Below are positions 47,092-56,310 of a stretch of DNA of 64,000 nucleotides, piece after piece. The notes beneath the pieces are model-generated. The model worked only from the letters and a program-made list of their open reading frames with translations, did not search any database and was not told the DNA's origin. How positions within the stretch are numbered: the first letter of the stretch is position 1; each line of letters opens with the position of its first letter. This DNA comes from Terriglobus albidus (GTDB lineage: Bacteria; Acidobacteriota; Terriglobia; Terriglobales; Acidobacteriaceae): contig NZ_JAGTAS010000052.1 of assembly GCF_025685425.1 (NCBI RefSeq), positions 147,510 through 211,509 of the forward strand. The letters are read 5' to 3'. Position numbers and translations under genes: made by a program.

Positions 47092-47864
47092 GGCGCGACC
47101 TCCCCATCTTTGAAGATGCGTACGCTGCCCTGCTCCCGCAGGCTCTTTAACCAGTCCTGCAGCATGGCAGAGACCTGCTGCTGCAACAGAACTTCTTCAA
47201 TGCGTGAGGAGATCTGCTCCAGTGGTGGGGGAGTTCCACCTCGCGCCTTCACCTCGGGCACAAGAGTCTTCTCGTAGTACTCGGAGATCTGCTGGTCGGT
47301 GATGCTTGCTCCTGACCGAAATCTCTGTTCAATGAAACGCAGCACCGTCATACGCTGACGCCAGTGCTCACGCATCTCCTGCTCTGTAATGCCGTATTGG
47401 GAGAGGAACTCTTTCCAGCCGTTTTCGGAGGCGCTGCACTTATAGATCTGGCACTCGGAGAGCTGCTTCTTCAACTGCTCCAGCTCTGCATTGACCTGGT
47501 CGTCGCTCACCGGCTCAAGCTGCTGCTCCAGCGCCTGCTGATAGACGAGTGTACGGTCAATCAGGCGGTTCAGGGCCTGTTCGTAGGGCGTACCACCCCG
47601 GGCGATGCGGAAAGGTTGAATCTCCGCAAACCTCATCTCCTGATTGACGTCACTCTCCAGAATGAGCTGCTTGTTGACGATGGCGACGATGCGATCAAGC
47701 GGCTCGCCCTTTTTGGGCGCATCGCCCTGCTTTGGCGCATCGCCTTGCTTTGGCGCATCGCCCTGCTTTGGAGCGGCTGCCGGAGCAGGCGTCTGCTGTG
47801 CCATGGCGCTCATGGAAGCTGCCAGAGCCAATACCGCAATCGTCCTGAGCCAACGCACCGTCAT
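47088..47864 (-). CDS. SurA-like periplasmic chaperone lacking a parvulin domain
   Basis: 258 residues. A signal peptide (1-22) is followed by four PKQGDA-type hexapeptides, then a SurA N-terminal chaperone domain (LDRIVAIVNKQLILESDVNQ and ALNRLIDRTLVYQQALEQ), and the C-terminal helix (PLEQISSRIEEVLLQQQV). The parvulin PPIase domains of SurA are absent. It probably carries unfolded outer-membrane proteins to the Omp85 encoded next to it. Overlap TAATG with that gene. Confidence 0.87.
   Translation of the reverse strand: MTVRWLRTIAVLALAASMSAMAQQTPAPAAAPKQGDAPKQGDAPKQGDAPKKGEPLDRIVAIVNKQLILESDVNQEMRFAEIQPFRIARGGTPYEQALNRLIDRTLVYQQALEQQLEPVSDDQVNAELEQLKKQLSECQIYKCSASENGWKEFLSQYGITEQEMREHWRQRMTVLRFIEQRFRSGASITDQQISEYYEKTLVPEVKARGGTPPPLEQISSRIEEVLLQQQVSAMLQDWLKSLREQGSVRIFKDGEVAP
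47701..47772 (-). repeat. 18 bp tandem repeat in the SurA-like gene
   Basis: Three near-identical 18 bp units (47719-47772) and one diverged unit (47701-47718) encode PKQGDA-type hexapeptides just after the signal peptide. Copy number probably varies between strains by slippage. Confidence 0.9.
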
Positions 47865-50800
47865 TAGAAGGTCTGCCCAATACTGAAGAAGAAGTTGAAG
47901 TGGCTTGCGCGCCCCGCAAATCCATTCACCTGCGGGTAGGGTTTCGAATAATCGTTCACGACCGGATAAAACGGCGGATTCAGGTTATAGCTAAAGTCCA
48001 CACGAAGCGGCCCGACCGGAGTCTTATAGCGGGCGCCCGTGCCAATCGCGTGCGAGAAGTAGTTGAAGTCGCAGGTACCGGTTGTTACGCCGGTAAAGAT
48101 TTTGCAGGTCTGTTCGTTCGGCTGATGGAAACGCCCAAAGCTCTTCCAGATATCGGAGACGTTAATGAACGCGTTGCCCATGTCGTGGAACAGCACAATC
48201 TGCAGATTGTCATTCACAAGCGGCAGCACCGGTCCTGGCATACGCATCTCGAAACTGTTTACGAAAACGCCGGTTCCACCGACCGGAAATCCAGTCGTCA
48301 GGTCTCGCGGCCCGGCGCCGTTGATGGGAAAGCCACGATGCGAGGTTGCGCCGCCGGCATACAAGCGCTCAGGCAGCGGCGCCGCAATGCAGCTTGGGTC
48401 AATCACCAGCTTCGCGCTACAGGCACTGTTGCCCGCAAGCTGAGGATTCGGCCCAAGTGTTGCGATAAATCCAAACCGGGTGCTCCGGGCAAAGACGTAG
48501 CGGCTCTTCTTGCCGAAAGCATAGTAGGTGGAATTCGTAATATCGGTCCGGTTGAAGTCCACGTCCGAACCGAAGACGTGATTAGAAAAGAAGTTCTGTA
48601 CCGAGAGAAAAATCCCCTTGGTCGCGTCCAGCGGCGATGGCTGACGCGTATCGTGCAGCAACGTAATGCCAGGGCCCCCGACCTTTACCGGCTGCGACAG
48701 CAGTGGAATCAGATTCGCAGCGATCTGCAGGCTAGCCTGATCCACTGATACGCGACGATAGGTGAAGTCATAGATCAACGTGTCGGCACGGTTCAGACGC
48801 TGCGAAAACTTCATGGAGCCCTGCAGCTGGGTGGACGCATAGGTCGAGATGTTCCGCACATTGCTATAGCCGCCGGAGATTGCGGCATCCAGATTGCGCC
48901 GGTTACGGAAGTGCGGCAGTGTGAAGGTGGCCGTCGCAATCTGCTCAAGCAGTCCGTACGTAACATGCATCGAGAGCGACTGATCCGTTCCACGCAGGTT
49001 GATGCGTGTAACGTCGATGCTGACCCGCGGGCTCACGCCGGCCTTTCCTTCCTGCTTACAGTCCGCATTGGGATTCAACGAGAGCTGCGCATTACAGTTC
49101 GTCTGGGGTGTTCCGGTCTGCGCCTCAAAACCAAAACCGTAGGTCACATCCCAGCGTTTTGCCTCTTTCAGTTGCACCAGCACGTTCTTGCGGGAGGCAT
49201 GGCCGTCAGGATTCTGGACCGCGGTGTTTACTTCGCTGAACAGTGCGAGGTTATACAGGTTGCGTTGCGTGTTCAGCAATGCTGTCTGGTCCAGCGGCTG
49301 TTCCGGCTCGAGCTCAATCTGCCGCTGCACAACACCTGGCCGGGTTTTCATCGCTCCAGAGATCAGTACCTTGTTCACAAAGACCTGCTCGCCTTCAGTG
49401 ACGTCCAGCGAGACATTCATCACGGTGTCGGTGCCGTCTGCCTTCGACTGATGTACCTCCACCCGGGCCTGGTCAAAACCATGGCTGAGGTAATAACCAA
49501 GAACCGCGTCGCGGTCCCCTGACAGCGTGATTAACGAATACGGCTGGCCCTGCTGAGCATTCAGCAGACCGCGAATCTCACTGCTGCGTGCCGGGTTGAC
49601 ACCGTTCAGGGCAACCTCGCCAAACGTCTGCTGATCTCCTTCGACTACGGTCAACAGCACCTGGATCTGGGCCGATTTCTTCTTGTCCGACTCCACATCC
49701 TTCACTTCGGTCTTCACTTCTGCATGGCTGAAACCATTCGCGCGATACAGTGCCTGAATTGAGGCTACGTCGGCGGCCAGGAGCTGCTGGCTATAGCGGC
49801 CGACGCGGTTATACGCGTCCGCACGCGCCACCTGCATGCGTTCTCTCAAGGTGTCGGTATCGAAATACTGGTTTCCGGCGATATCCACCGAAACAACTTT
49901 GTGCTTCCGGTTGTTGTGGATGGTATAGGTCACCGTCTCCTGGGCTGTGCCTGCACCGCTGCGCGACGCAGTTACGTCGGCATCAAAGTACCCTTTCCGC
50001 TGCAGCGCCTCCTTGATGTTGTGGGCTCCTTCGTTGATCAGGTCATTGTCAACGGCACTCTCTTCATAAATCGGCACCAGCTTTTTCAGCTGGCGGCCTG
50101 AGATCTTATCGCCTTCCGTCACAACACGCACGATCGCGCCCTGGTTGGCATTGAACTTGTAGTCCAGTTGCTTGCGCTGGTCGTTGTACTGCGACTCTTC
50201 CAGAGCGATGGTCGCTTCCAGGCGATCCTTCTTCTGATAGTTCTTACGGAGCCGCGTGAACGCATTCGAGACCGTGTCGCGATTGACTTTGGTCTTTTCC
50301 TTCAGCTTGCCGCGTTTCCGAAACTCCTCAACGGTCATTCCGGGATCGCCCGAGAGCGCCACCTGGCCGACGCGCGCCTGCGGCCCCACCTGTACCGTAT
50401 AGGAGACATCGACCTGCTTGCCCACCTCATCGACTTTGGTCGCGGAGGTAACCGTAGGCCGGTAGAAGCCATTCTGCTGTAGCGACTGTTTAATGCCGTC
50501 AACGCCCGCGGCGACCTTTCCCTCCTGAAAGGGCGTTCCCGGCTGCAGCTGCGACGCATACTCCAGAATGCTGGTCAGGCGTTCGTTGTTGACGCCCAGA
50601 ATGTCGATTCGGCCCACAAAGTAGCGCGCCGTTCCATAGAAGATCAACGTCACCGAATCGCCATGCCGCACGCCCCTCAGTTCAATATCGCGATAAAGGC
50701 CGGAACTATAGAGGCGTCGAGTCATCTCCTGCAGACTCGCCGGATCAAGCACCTGGTTCTCATGAACAGGAAGCTCCGCCACCAACCCCTGCTGCTGTTC

Positions 50801-51040
50801 CAGGGTTACGCCTTCGAATTCGATCTTGTCGACCTTCAGTCCGCGCAGATTCCAGATGCCGCTGGTGGCCGTCGGTGTCCTGGTGGTTTGCTGATCGAAG
50901 CCCTGATCGAAGCCCCCGGCAGAGACAAAAGCCTGGTCTGCCGCCTGGGAGTGGGCCAGGTTCACCGCACACCCCAGCAGCAGGCACGCGATCACGCCGC
51001 GCTTCCATCGCAATGGCCGTCTGCTCCTGATCCCAAACAC
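47864..51040 (-). CDS. Omp85-family outer-membrane assembly factor (BamA/TamA-like), about seven POTRA domains
   Basis: 1058 residues from GTG at 51040 (AGGA 8 bases upstream); another GTG at 51100 has no such site. Signal peptide ends near AHSQA. About seven POTRA units begin at KVDKIEFEGV, FVGRIDILGV, RVGQVALSGD, IVRVVTEGDK, KVVSVDIAGN, TFGEVALNGV and FVNKVLISGA. Then a 16-stranded barrel ends in GQTF with the terminal Phe. BamA normally has five and TamA three. It heads a tight operon with a SurA-like chaperone and TamB, so it can be the BamA or the TamA of this organism. Confidence 0.9.
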   Translation of the reverse strand: MFGIRSRRPLRWKRGVIACLLLGCAVNLAHSQAADQAFVSAGGFDQGFDQQTTRTPTATSGIWNLRGLKVDKIEFEGVTLEQQQGLVAELPVHENQVLDPASLQEMTRRLYSSGLYRDIELRGVRHGDSVTLIFYGTARYFVGRIDILGVNNERLTSILEYASQLQPGTPFQEGKVAAGVDGIKQSLQQNGFYRPTVTSATKVDEVGKQVDVSYTVQVGPQARVGQVALSGDPGMTVEEFRKRGKLKEKTKVNRDTVSNAFTRLRKNYQKKDRLEATIALEESQYNDQRKQLDYKFNANQGAIVRVVTEGDKISGRQLKKLVPIYEESAVDNDLINEGAHNIKEALQRKGYFDADVTASRSGAGTAQETVTYTIHNNRKHKVVSVDIAGNQYFDTDTLRERMQVARADAYNRVGRYSQQLLAADVASIQALYRANGFSHAEVKTEVKDVESDKKKSAQIQVLLTVVEGDQQTFGEVALNGVNPARSSEIRGLLNAQQGQPYSLITLSGDRDAVLGYYLSHGFDQARVEVHQSKADGTDTVMNVSLDVTEGEQVFVNKVLISGAMKTRPGVVQRQIELEPEQPLDQTALLNTQRNLYNLALFSEVNTAVQNPDGHASRKNVLVQLKEAKRWDVTYGFGFEAQTGTPQTNCNAQLSLNPNADCKQEGKAGVSPRVSIDVTRINLRGTDQSLSMHVTYGLLEQIATATFTLPHFRNRRNLDAAISGGYSNVRNISTYASTQLQGSMKFSQRLNRADTLIYDFTYRRVSVDQASLQIAANLIPLLSQPVKVGGPGITLLHDTRQPSPLDATKGIFLSVQNFFSNHVFGSDVDFNRTDITNSTYYAFGKKSRYVFARSTRFGFIATLGPNPQLAGNSACSAKLVIDPSCIAAPLPERLYAGGATSHRGFPINGAGPRDLTTGFPVGGTGVFVNSFEMRMPGPVLPLVNDNLQIVLFHDMGNAFINVSDIWKSFGRFHQPNEQTCKIFTGVTTGTCDFNYFSHAIGTGARYKTPVGPLRVDFSYNLNPPFYPVVNDYSKPYPQVNGFAGRASHFNFFFSIGQTF

Positions 51041-51210
51041 GTCTATCCTGCTTCCCTTCCAGCTTTCCTGCGACGCGGCTGTACGAGGGTTCTTCAGCAC
51101 CCGTACAGAGACTCTGCCTACGGTCGCCCACAGTTCTCAGTTGGATGCAACGACCACTCCGGACGTCAACCAACAGAGACCTGCGAACTTTCCCTATACT
51201 AAGGGTTGTC

Positions 51211-52251
51211 GTGCCTGTCATTTCAGCCACTTCCGAGGCGATTGCCGAACGCTACTCCCGGCAGGTCCTCTTTGCGCCCATCGGCGCGGCAGGACAGCAG
51301 AAAATTGCCGCCGCGCACGTAGCCATCGTTGGTTGCGGCGCGACCGGCGCAGCGGCCGCTGCCCTGCTGGCGCGCGCCGGAGTGGGCACACTGACCCTCA
51401 TCGACCGCGACTTTGTTGAAGAGTCCAACCTGCAGCGCCAGGTCCTGTTTGAAGAAGAGGATGCTCGCAATGCCACACCGAAGGCCGAGGCTGCCCGCCG
51501 GCGCATCACGGCCTTTAACTCACAGATTGACATCCGCGCCCATATTGCGGACCTCGTCCCCGGCAATATTCATGAACTTCTCAATGGCGCACAGATCGTT
51601 CTGGATGCCACCGATAACTTCGAGACGCGCTATCTGATCAACGACTATGCCATCGAGCAGACGGTTCCCTGGATCTATGCTGCCGCCATCGGCTCCTATG
51701 CCGCCAGCATGAACATCCTTCCGGGGCAGACGGCATGTCTCGCCTGCCTCTTCCCCAAGCCGCCTTCAGGCACGGTCGAGACCTGCGATACTGTCGGCAT
51801 TCTGAATACTGCCGTCAACTTTGCCGCGTCGCTGCAAGTGACGGAGACACTGAAATATCTCACCGGCGATCTCAATGCCATGCGCCGCACCCTGCTCTCC
51901 TTCGATCTGTGGACCAATGAGCGTAGCGAGATCTCTTCCGCCAGGCCGGATTCCGAGTGCGACGTCTGCGGTAAGCGGCAGTTTGTCCATCTGGCCGGCG
52001 AAGCTCGTCCTCACATCACGCTCTGTGGCCGGAACTCCGTCCAGATCCACGAACACAACCGTCCTGTCGATTTCGCCGAGCTCGCGGCTCGCCTGGCGCC
52101 CCATGGGACAATCCGTTCCAACGAGCTACTGCTGCGATTTGAACGCCCGCCATTTACGATCACGGTCTTTCCTGATGGCCGCGCCCTGATACAGGGCACA
52201 ACTGATCCAGTCCAGGCCCGCACTCTCTATGCCCGTTATATCGGCTCGTAG
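51211..52251 (+). CDS. ThiF/MoeB-type E1-like adenylyltransferase
   Basis: 346 residues from GTG at 51211 with AAGGG 7 bases upstream. It adenylates the C-terminal GG of a sulfur-carrier protein such as MoaD or ThiS. Features are RYSRQVLFAPIG, the nucleotide loop VGCGATGAAAAALLARAGVG, DRDFVEESNLQRQVLF and the zinc site CLAC plus CDVC. The tail (about 285-346) is an extra domain (FPDGRALIQGT) as in Bacillus-type ThiF. It could serve MoaD at 34076; no carrier gene is adjacent. It diverges from the omp85 gene. Confidence 0.88.
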   Translation: MPVISATSEAIAERYSRQVLFAPIGAAGQQKIAAAHVAIVGCGATGAAAAALLARAGVGTLTLIDRDFVEESNLQRQVLFEEEDARNATPKAEAARRRITAFNSQIDIRAHIADLVPGNIHELLNGAQIVLDATDNFETRYLINDYAIEQTVPWIYAAAIGSYAASMNILPGQTACLACLFPKPPSGTVETCDTVGILNTAVNFAASLQVTETLKYLTGDLNAMRRTLLSFDLWTNERSEISSARPDSECDVCGKRQFVHLAGEARPHITLCGRNSVQIHEHNRPVDFAELAARLAPHGTIRSNELLLRFERPPFTITVFPDGRALIQGTTDPVQARTLYARYIGS

Positions 52252-52479
52252 AGCTTTATTGCTCAATGTTTTGATACGTTTCACCAATGGCGGATATCGG
52301 CGTCAGGCAACTCACACTTCTATCGAGGCTTCTAAGAAACAAAGACCTCGAGGGCGTCAGTTTGTTTTCAGCCAATCGTATCCCCATGCTGTACTATTGG
52401 TTTCCTGGCGCATGACTTTTTCGCACCCAACCCGGTTCCAAGAAGCCATCATAACCCCATGCAACTTCAAGGCAGGACG

Positions 52480-53061
52480 ATGACACAGACCAACGCGACG
52501 CCAGGCATGTTTAAGCGTAATCCGCCCATCGCCGGCGAGGCAGATGCCCTGGAAAGGGCTAAAAACGGTGACCCCGACGCATTTGCCAAACTTTATGGGC
52601 TTCACAAGCGGCGCGTTTACACGCTGTGTCTTCGCATGCTCGGCAATGTCTCTGAAGCCGAAGATATGACCCAGGAAGCGTTTCTACATCTCTTTCGCAA
52701 GCTCAATAGCTTCCGTGGAGAGAGCGCATTTTCGACCTGGCTGCACCGTCTGACCGTCAATCTGGTGCTGATGCATCTGCGCAAAAAGGGGCTACAGCTC
52801 GTCTCACTGGAAGAGACCATCAACCCCAGTGAAGAAGATGCACCAAAGCGGGACTTCGGCACCGCGGATCCCCAGCTCTCCGGCTCCGTCGATCGCGTCG
52901 CGCTCGAACGCGCTATCGCCACCCTTCCCCCGGGATATCGTCTGGTCTTTGTGTTGCATGACATCGAAGGCTATGAGCACAATGAGATTGCCGCCATGCT
53001 TGAGTGTTCTACCGGCAATTCCAAATCCCAGTTGCATAAGGCCCGCCTCAAGCTCCGCTAG
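52480..53061 (+). CDS. ECF-type RNA polymerase sigma factor
   Basis: 193 residues from ATG at 52480 (AAGG about 8 bases upstream); an ATG at 52459 is also in frame. Region 2 is DAFAKLYGLHKRRVYTLCLRMLG... EDMTQEAFLHLFRKL and FSTWLHRLTVNL, and region 4 is LPPGYRLVFVLHDIEGYEHNEIAAMLECSTGNSKSQLHKARLKLR. Most like RpoE-type group ECF factors. Cotranscribed with the downstream zinc-finger gene. 52252-52479 is the promoter region. Confidence 0.9.
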   Translation: MTQTNATPGMFKRNPPIAGEADALERAKNGDPDAFAKLYGLHKRRVYTLCLRMLGNVSEAEDMTQEAFLHLFRKLNSFRGESAFSTWLHRLTVNLVLMHLRKKGLQLVSLEETINPSEEDAPKRDFGTADPQLSGSVDRVALERAIATLPPGYRLVFVLHDIEGYEHNEIAAMLECSTGNSKSQLHKARLKLR

Positions 53062-53105
53062 TTACTTAAGCAGAATGAGATGGCTGCCCGGCAGGAGGTT
53101 GCTTA

Positions 53106-53417
53106 GTGTCCGATTCCACACCAATCCGCACGATCGATTGCGCGGAGTTCCAGGAACAGCTCCCAGAGCTCTTTGCGAATGCCAAGGGAGGCAGGCTTTC
53201 AGACGATCCCGTCTACGCGATGCATCTGAACACCTGCCCGACCTGTGCTGCTCTGGTCCGTGACCTGGAATACATCGCAGAGCAGGCCCGTATGCTGCTT
53301 GATCCCGGCAGCGAGATCGATCCTCCCGAAGATGTCTGGAACAACATCCAGACGGCGCTGGCTGCGACGAACGGTGATGAGGGCGGCGGCAAACCAAACG
53401 GTCACTCACCGAACTGA
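53106..53417 (+). CDS. Zinc-binding anti-sigma-like protein (soluble)
   Basis: 103 residues from GTG at 53106, AGGAGG 8 bases upstream. The HxxxCxxC motif H40-x3-C44-x2-C47 marks a ZAS anti-sigma domain, with D11-C12 as a possible further ligand. Unlike most anti-sigma factors it has no membrane helix after the ZAS domain. The tail is Gly/Asn-rich. It sits 44 bases after the sigma gene and probably controls it. Confidence 0.82.
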   Translation: MSDSTPIRTIDCAEFQEQLPELFANAKGGRLSDDPVYAMHLNTCPTCAALVRDLEYIAEQARMLLDPGSEIDPPEDVWNNIQTALAATNGDEGGGKPNGHSPN

Positions 53418-53437
53418 TCGAGATTTCAATAGATACG

Positions 53438-53470
53438 CAAAAGGGGCGCAGCGAATGCTGCGCCCTTTTG
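53438..53470 (+). terminator. Rho-independent terminator after the sigma/anti-sigma pair
   Basis: AAAAGGGGCGCAGC (53439-53452) and GCTGCGCCCTTTT (53457-53469) with loop GAAT. Confidence 0.85.
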
Positions 53471-53537
53471 CTGTTTTTTGAACCAGCGAACTTGGCTCGG
53501 TGGGGTGAACTATTCGAGCGAAGCTCGAACCGGTATT

Positions 53538-53628
53538 GAGCGCTGAAGGCGCGTTCCATACCAGCCTGGGGCAGCGCCCCAGGTTTTGATTCCCAAAGAC
53601 GTCTAAGGGCTGAAGGCCCGTCCTATAT
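53538..53628 (-). repeat. Family B triple-hairpin repeat, copy B3 (reverse)
   Basis: AGCGCTGAAGGCGCGTTCC, CCTGGGG-CAG-CGCCCCAGG and GGGCTGAAGGCCC, in the reverse order of the other copies. The middle spacer is shorter. It lies 79 bases from B4 in inverted orientation, so the two could form a longer hairpin. Confidence 0.87.
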
Positions 53629-53706
53629 TAAGAGCCCTCAATCCGACCGTATCGTTTCGATAGGCATACAACGACTTCAGGAACCTTACGTTTGTGACGG
53701 TTGTGG

Positions 53707-53800
53707 AATTATAGAGCGGGCCTTCAGCCCTCTTACCAGTTTCCTATCTCCGTACCTGGGGCGTTGCCCCAGGCTGGTATAGAACGCGCCTTCAGCGCTT
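53707..53800 (+). repeat. Family B triple-hairpin repeat, copy B4
   Basis: ATTATAGAGCGGGCCTTCAG, CTGGGGC-GTT-GCCCCAG and GGTATAGAACGCGCCTTCAG. Nearly identical to B2 at 16011. The region 53801-53912 downstream has no gene. Confidence 0.88.
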
Positions 53801-53912
53801 GATTGTCCGGCTGGCCGAGCTATGGCGACACGAGGAAGATGAGGCGCACCGTGACCGGCCTCAAGAGGCGGCGGAAAACCTCTGAGCGTCTCAGATCGCC
53901 GTGCTAAAGCTG

Positions 53913-55409
53913 CTACACCTGTGTTCTCGCCCGCTCAATCGCCCGGACCACCGCGCGCGCCTTGTTCACGCTCTCCTGAAATTCTTTTTCCGGCACGGAG
54001 TCGGCCACGATGCCGGCGCCGGCCTGGATATGCCCTTCTTTGCCGTGCATGAACAGTGTGCGGATCGCGATGCAGGAGTCGAGGTTTCCGGAGAAATCCG
54101 CGTACAGCACGCTACCCCCGTATACACCGCGCCGCGATGGCTCCAGCTCCTCAATCACCTCCATGGCGCGGATCTTAGGCGCACCTGAGAGGGTGCCTGC
54201 GGGGAAGCATGCGCGGAAGGCATCCATCGGGTTAAGACCATCGCGGAGAGTGCCTTCGATCGAGCTGACCATATGCATGACATGGGAATAACGCTCGACG
54301 AACATCAGATCGGTCACCTTGACCGACCCGAACTCGGAGACGCGGCCTACGTCGTTACGGCCCAGGTCGACCAGCATGACATGCTCAGCAACCTCCTTTG
54401 GGTCCTGACGCATATGCAACTCCAGCGCGAGATCCTCCGCCGGATCTTCCGCCCGTGGCTGCGTGCCTGCAATCGGACGGTACTCCACCTTCGATCCGTG
54501 AACGCGCACCAGCAGCTCCGGCGATGAGCCGACGATATGCGCCGGAACACCGTCCATCGGGAAACGCAAGAAGTACATGTACGGGCTGGGATTGACGATG
54601 CGCAGCGAACGATAGACCTCAAAGGCATCCACACCCGGGGTCACGTCGAAGCGTTGCGATAGCACGCACTGGAAGATGTCGCCGGCGGCGATATATTCCT
54701 TCGTCTTTTCCACAGCCTTGAGGAACTGCGCCTTGCGGGTCCGCGGCTTGATCTCGAGCTTCGCCTCGTTCTTCCTCTTCCGCGTCCGCTTCAGTGATGT
54801 ATGCAGGCGTTTTTCCAGCGCATTCAGCCGGCTCTCTGAACGTTTGTACGCCGCCGCCGGGGCGGCCTTGGTCACGTCTGCCGTCACGATCAGGTGGATC
54901 GCCTTCTTTACATGGTCGAAGGCCAGTACCTGATCGAAGAACATCAGGCAGGCATCCGGCACACGCAGTTCGTCTGCGGCCAGTTCCGGCAGGCGCTCGA
55001 TCTGACGAACGACGTCATAGCTGAAAAACCCCACGGCGCCCGCGGTAAATGGGGGCAAACCTGGCAGCTTGGCTGGTTTATGCGCCGTCAGTGCCGCTTT
55101 CAGTTCCGTGAAGATATCACCGGTGAAGTTCCGGGTCCGCTTCCCTTCCGTGACGGTGATCGAGCTTCCGCGAGAGGTCATGCGGCGATACGGCTGAATC
55201 CCGATGAAGGTGTAGCGGCCAATGCGCTCTCCTCCTTCAACGGACTCCAGTAGAAATGCCTCCGGCTCCTCGGCGGCGATGCGCAGAAAGGCGGAGACAG
55301 GGGTCTCAAGATCAGCAGTTACGGTGCGGTAGACCGGGACCAGGGTGTGCGATTTCGCCAGACGGACGAAATCCTTCTGCGATGGAAAAGTTGTAGCGTC
55401 GGACGGCAT
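53913..55409 (-). CDS. trpE: Anthranilate synthase component I
   Basis: 498 residues from ATG at 55409. Chorismate-binding domain motifs: GDIFQCVLSQRF, HIVGSSPELLVR, TLSGAPKIRAMEVI, SRRGVYGGSVLY and AGAGIVADSVPEKEF. With TrpG it makes anthranilate for tryptophan. No trpG or other trp gene is near, so it stands alone here. No trp leader peptide was found upstream. Confidence 0.93.
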   Translation of the reverse strand: MPSDATTFPSQKDFVRLAKSHTLVPVYRTVTADLETPVSAFLRIAAEEPEAFLLESVEGGERIGRYTFIGIQPYRRMTSRGSSITVTEGKRTRNFTGDIFTELKAALTAHKPAKLPGLPPFTAGAVGFFSYDVVRQIERLPELAADELRVPDACLMFFDQVLAFDHVKKAIHLIVTADVTKAAPAAAYKRSESRLNALEKRLHTSLKRTRKRKNEAKLEIKPRTRKAQFLKAVEKTKEYIAAGDIFQCVLSQRFDVTPGVDAFEVYRSLRIVNPSPYMYFLRFPMDGVPAHIVGSSPELLVRVHGSKVEYRPIAGTQPRAEDPAEDLALELHMRQDPKEVAEHVMLVDLGRNDVGRVSEFGSVKVTDLMFVERYSHVMHMVSSIEGTLRDGLNPMDAFRACFPAGTLSGAPKIRAMEVIEELEPSRRGVYGGSVLYADFSGNLDSCIAIRTLFMHGKEGHIQAGAGIVADSVPEKEFQESVNKARAVVRAIERARTQV

Positions 55410-55478
55410 CAAGGCTTATGGTAAATCTGGCCTGCCGGAAGGTTTCGGTAAATTCTAAAATCTACAAGGACGAATGCT

Positions 55479-56207
55479 ATGGCAACCACCGCTGTGGCTG
55501 TAAAAAGGCCGGTAAATCCCGACCGCATCTTCTTTCCCATGCTGTGCGGCTTGATGCTTCTGCTGGTTTGGCTCGGATTCTCAAAGACCTACTACGCCGC
55601 CGGCATGGTCCACGCCAAACTTCCCAGTCCAACCATTCACGTCCATGCCATCGCGGCAACGTTGTGGCTGATTACGCTGATCGTCCAGATTGGCCTGGTC
55701 ACCGCCCGCAAGGTAAAACTGCACATGACCGTAGGTCTGTGGGGCTTCGGACTGGCCGCGGCCTGGGTCGCCATCGCCATGGCCGCGGCTCTGGACGCGC
55801 TACGAAGGAACTTTTCTCCTCCCGGCTCGGGTCTCGATCCGTTGACCTTCTTTATCGTTCCGGTCACGGGAGCGGGACTCTTCGCGTGGTTCGCCGGATG
55901 GAGCTACGCAGCCCGCCGGACGCCCCAGGCGCATAAACGGCTGATCATGATCGCGACCATCGCCATTCTGGATGCCGCCGTAGGCCGCTTTCCATACACG
56001 GTTTGGCCCAGCCTGACCGGCCTGAAACAATCGCTCGTTCTCTTCGCCCTGCTGGCCGCCATCATGGTTTATGACCTCATCACGCTGAAAAGAATCCATC
56101 GCGCTACCTGGATTCCGGCGGTGGCGCTTATCGTGGTGCACCTGGCGCGGATTCCGTTCGGACAGACCCACCTGTGGATGCGGTTCGCGGCAATGTGCCG
56201 CGGATGA
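55479..56207 (+). CDS. Hypothetical polytopic membrane protein with conserved His pairs
   Basis: 242 residues, about six helices. Histidines at helix ends (TIHVHAIAATLWL, KLHMTVGLWGFG, QAHKRLIMIATIA) resemble the DUF420/cytochrome-oxidase-assembly type pattern in the gene at 57267, so a heme or copper role is possible (inference). No family recognised. It is followed by ctaB. Confidence 0.7.
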   Translation: MATTAVAVKRPVNPDRIFFPMLCGLMLLLVWLGFSKTYYAAGMVHAKLPSPTIHVHAIAATLWLITLIVQIGLVTARKVKLHMTVGLWGFGLAAAWVAIAMAAALDALRRNFSPPGSGLDPLTFFIVPVTGAGLFAWFAGWSYAARRTPQAHKRLIMIATIAILDAAVGRFPYTVWPSLTGLKQSLVLFALLAAIMVYDLITLKRIHRATWIPAVALIVVHLARIPFGQTHLWMRFAAMCRG

Positions 56208-56310
56208 GCCGCAACTTTGTCCGAAAATCGGCTGCTACGGCAGCCGATTTTCCATGCAGGCCCGCCCTCACCCCCTGTAGCGGAAATCAGCGCGGTATCC
56301 TAGTAGGAGC

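Noticed and set aside
47701..47772. Possible CRISPR-like direct repeats
   Set aside because: 18 bp units are contiguous, without spacers, and in frame as a hexapeptide repeat of a coding gene.
53801..53912. Possible small gene or ncRNA between repeat B4 and trpE
   Set aside because: No start with ribosome-binding site and no clear structure beyond the repeats.
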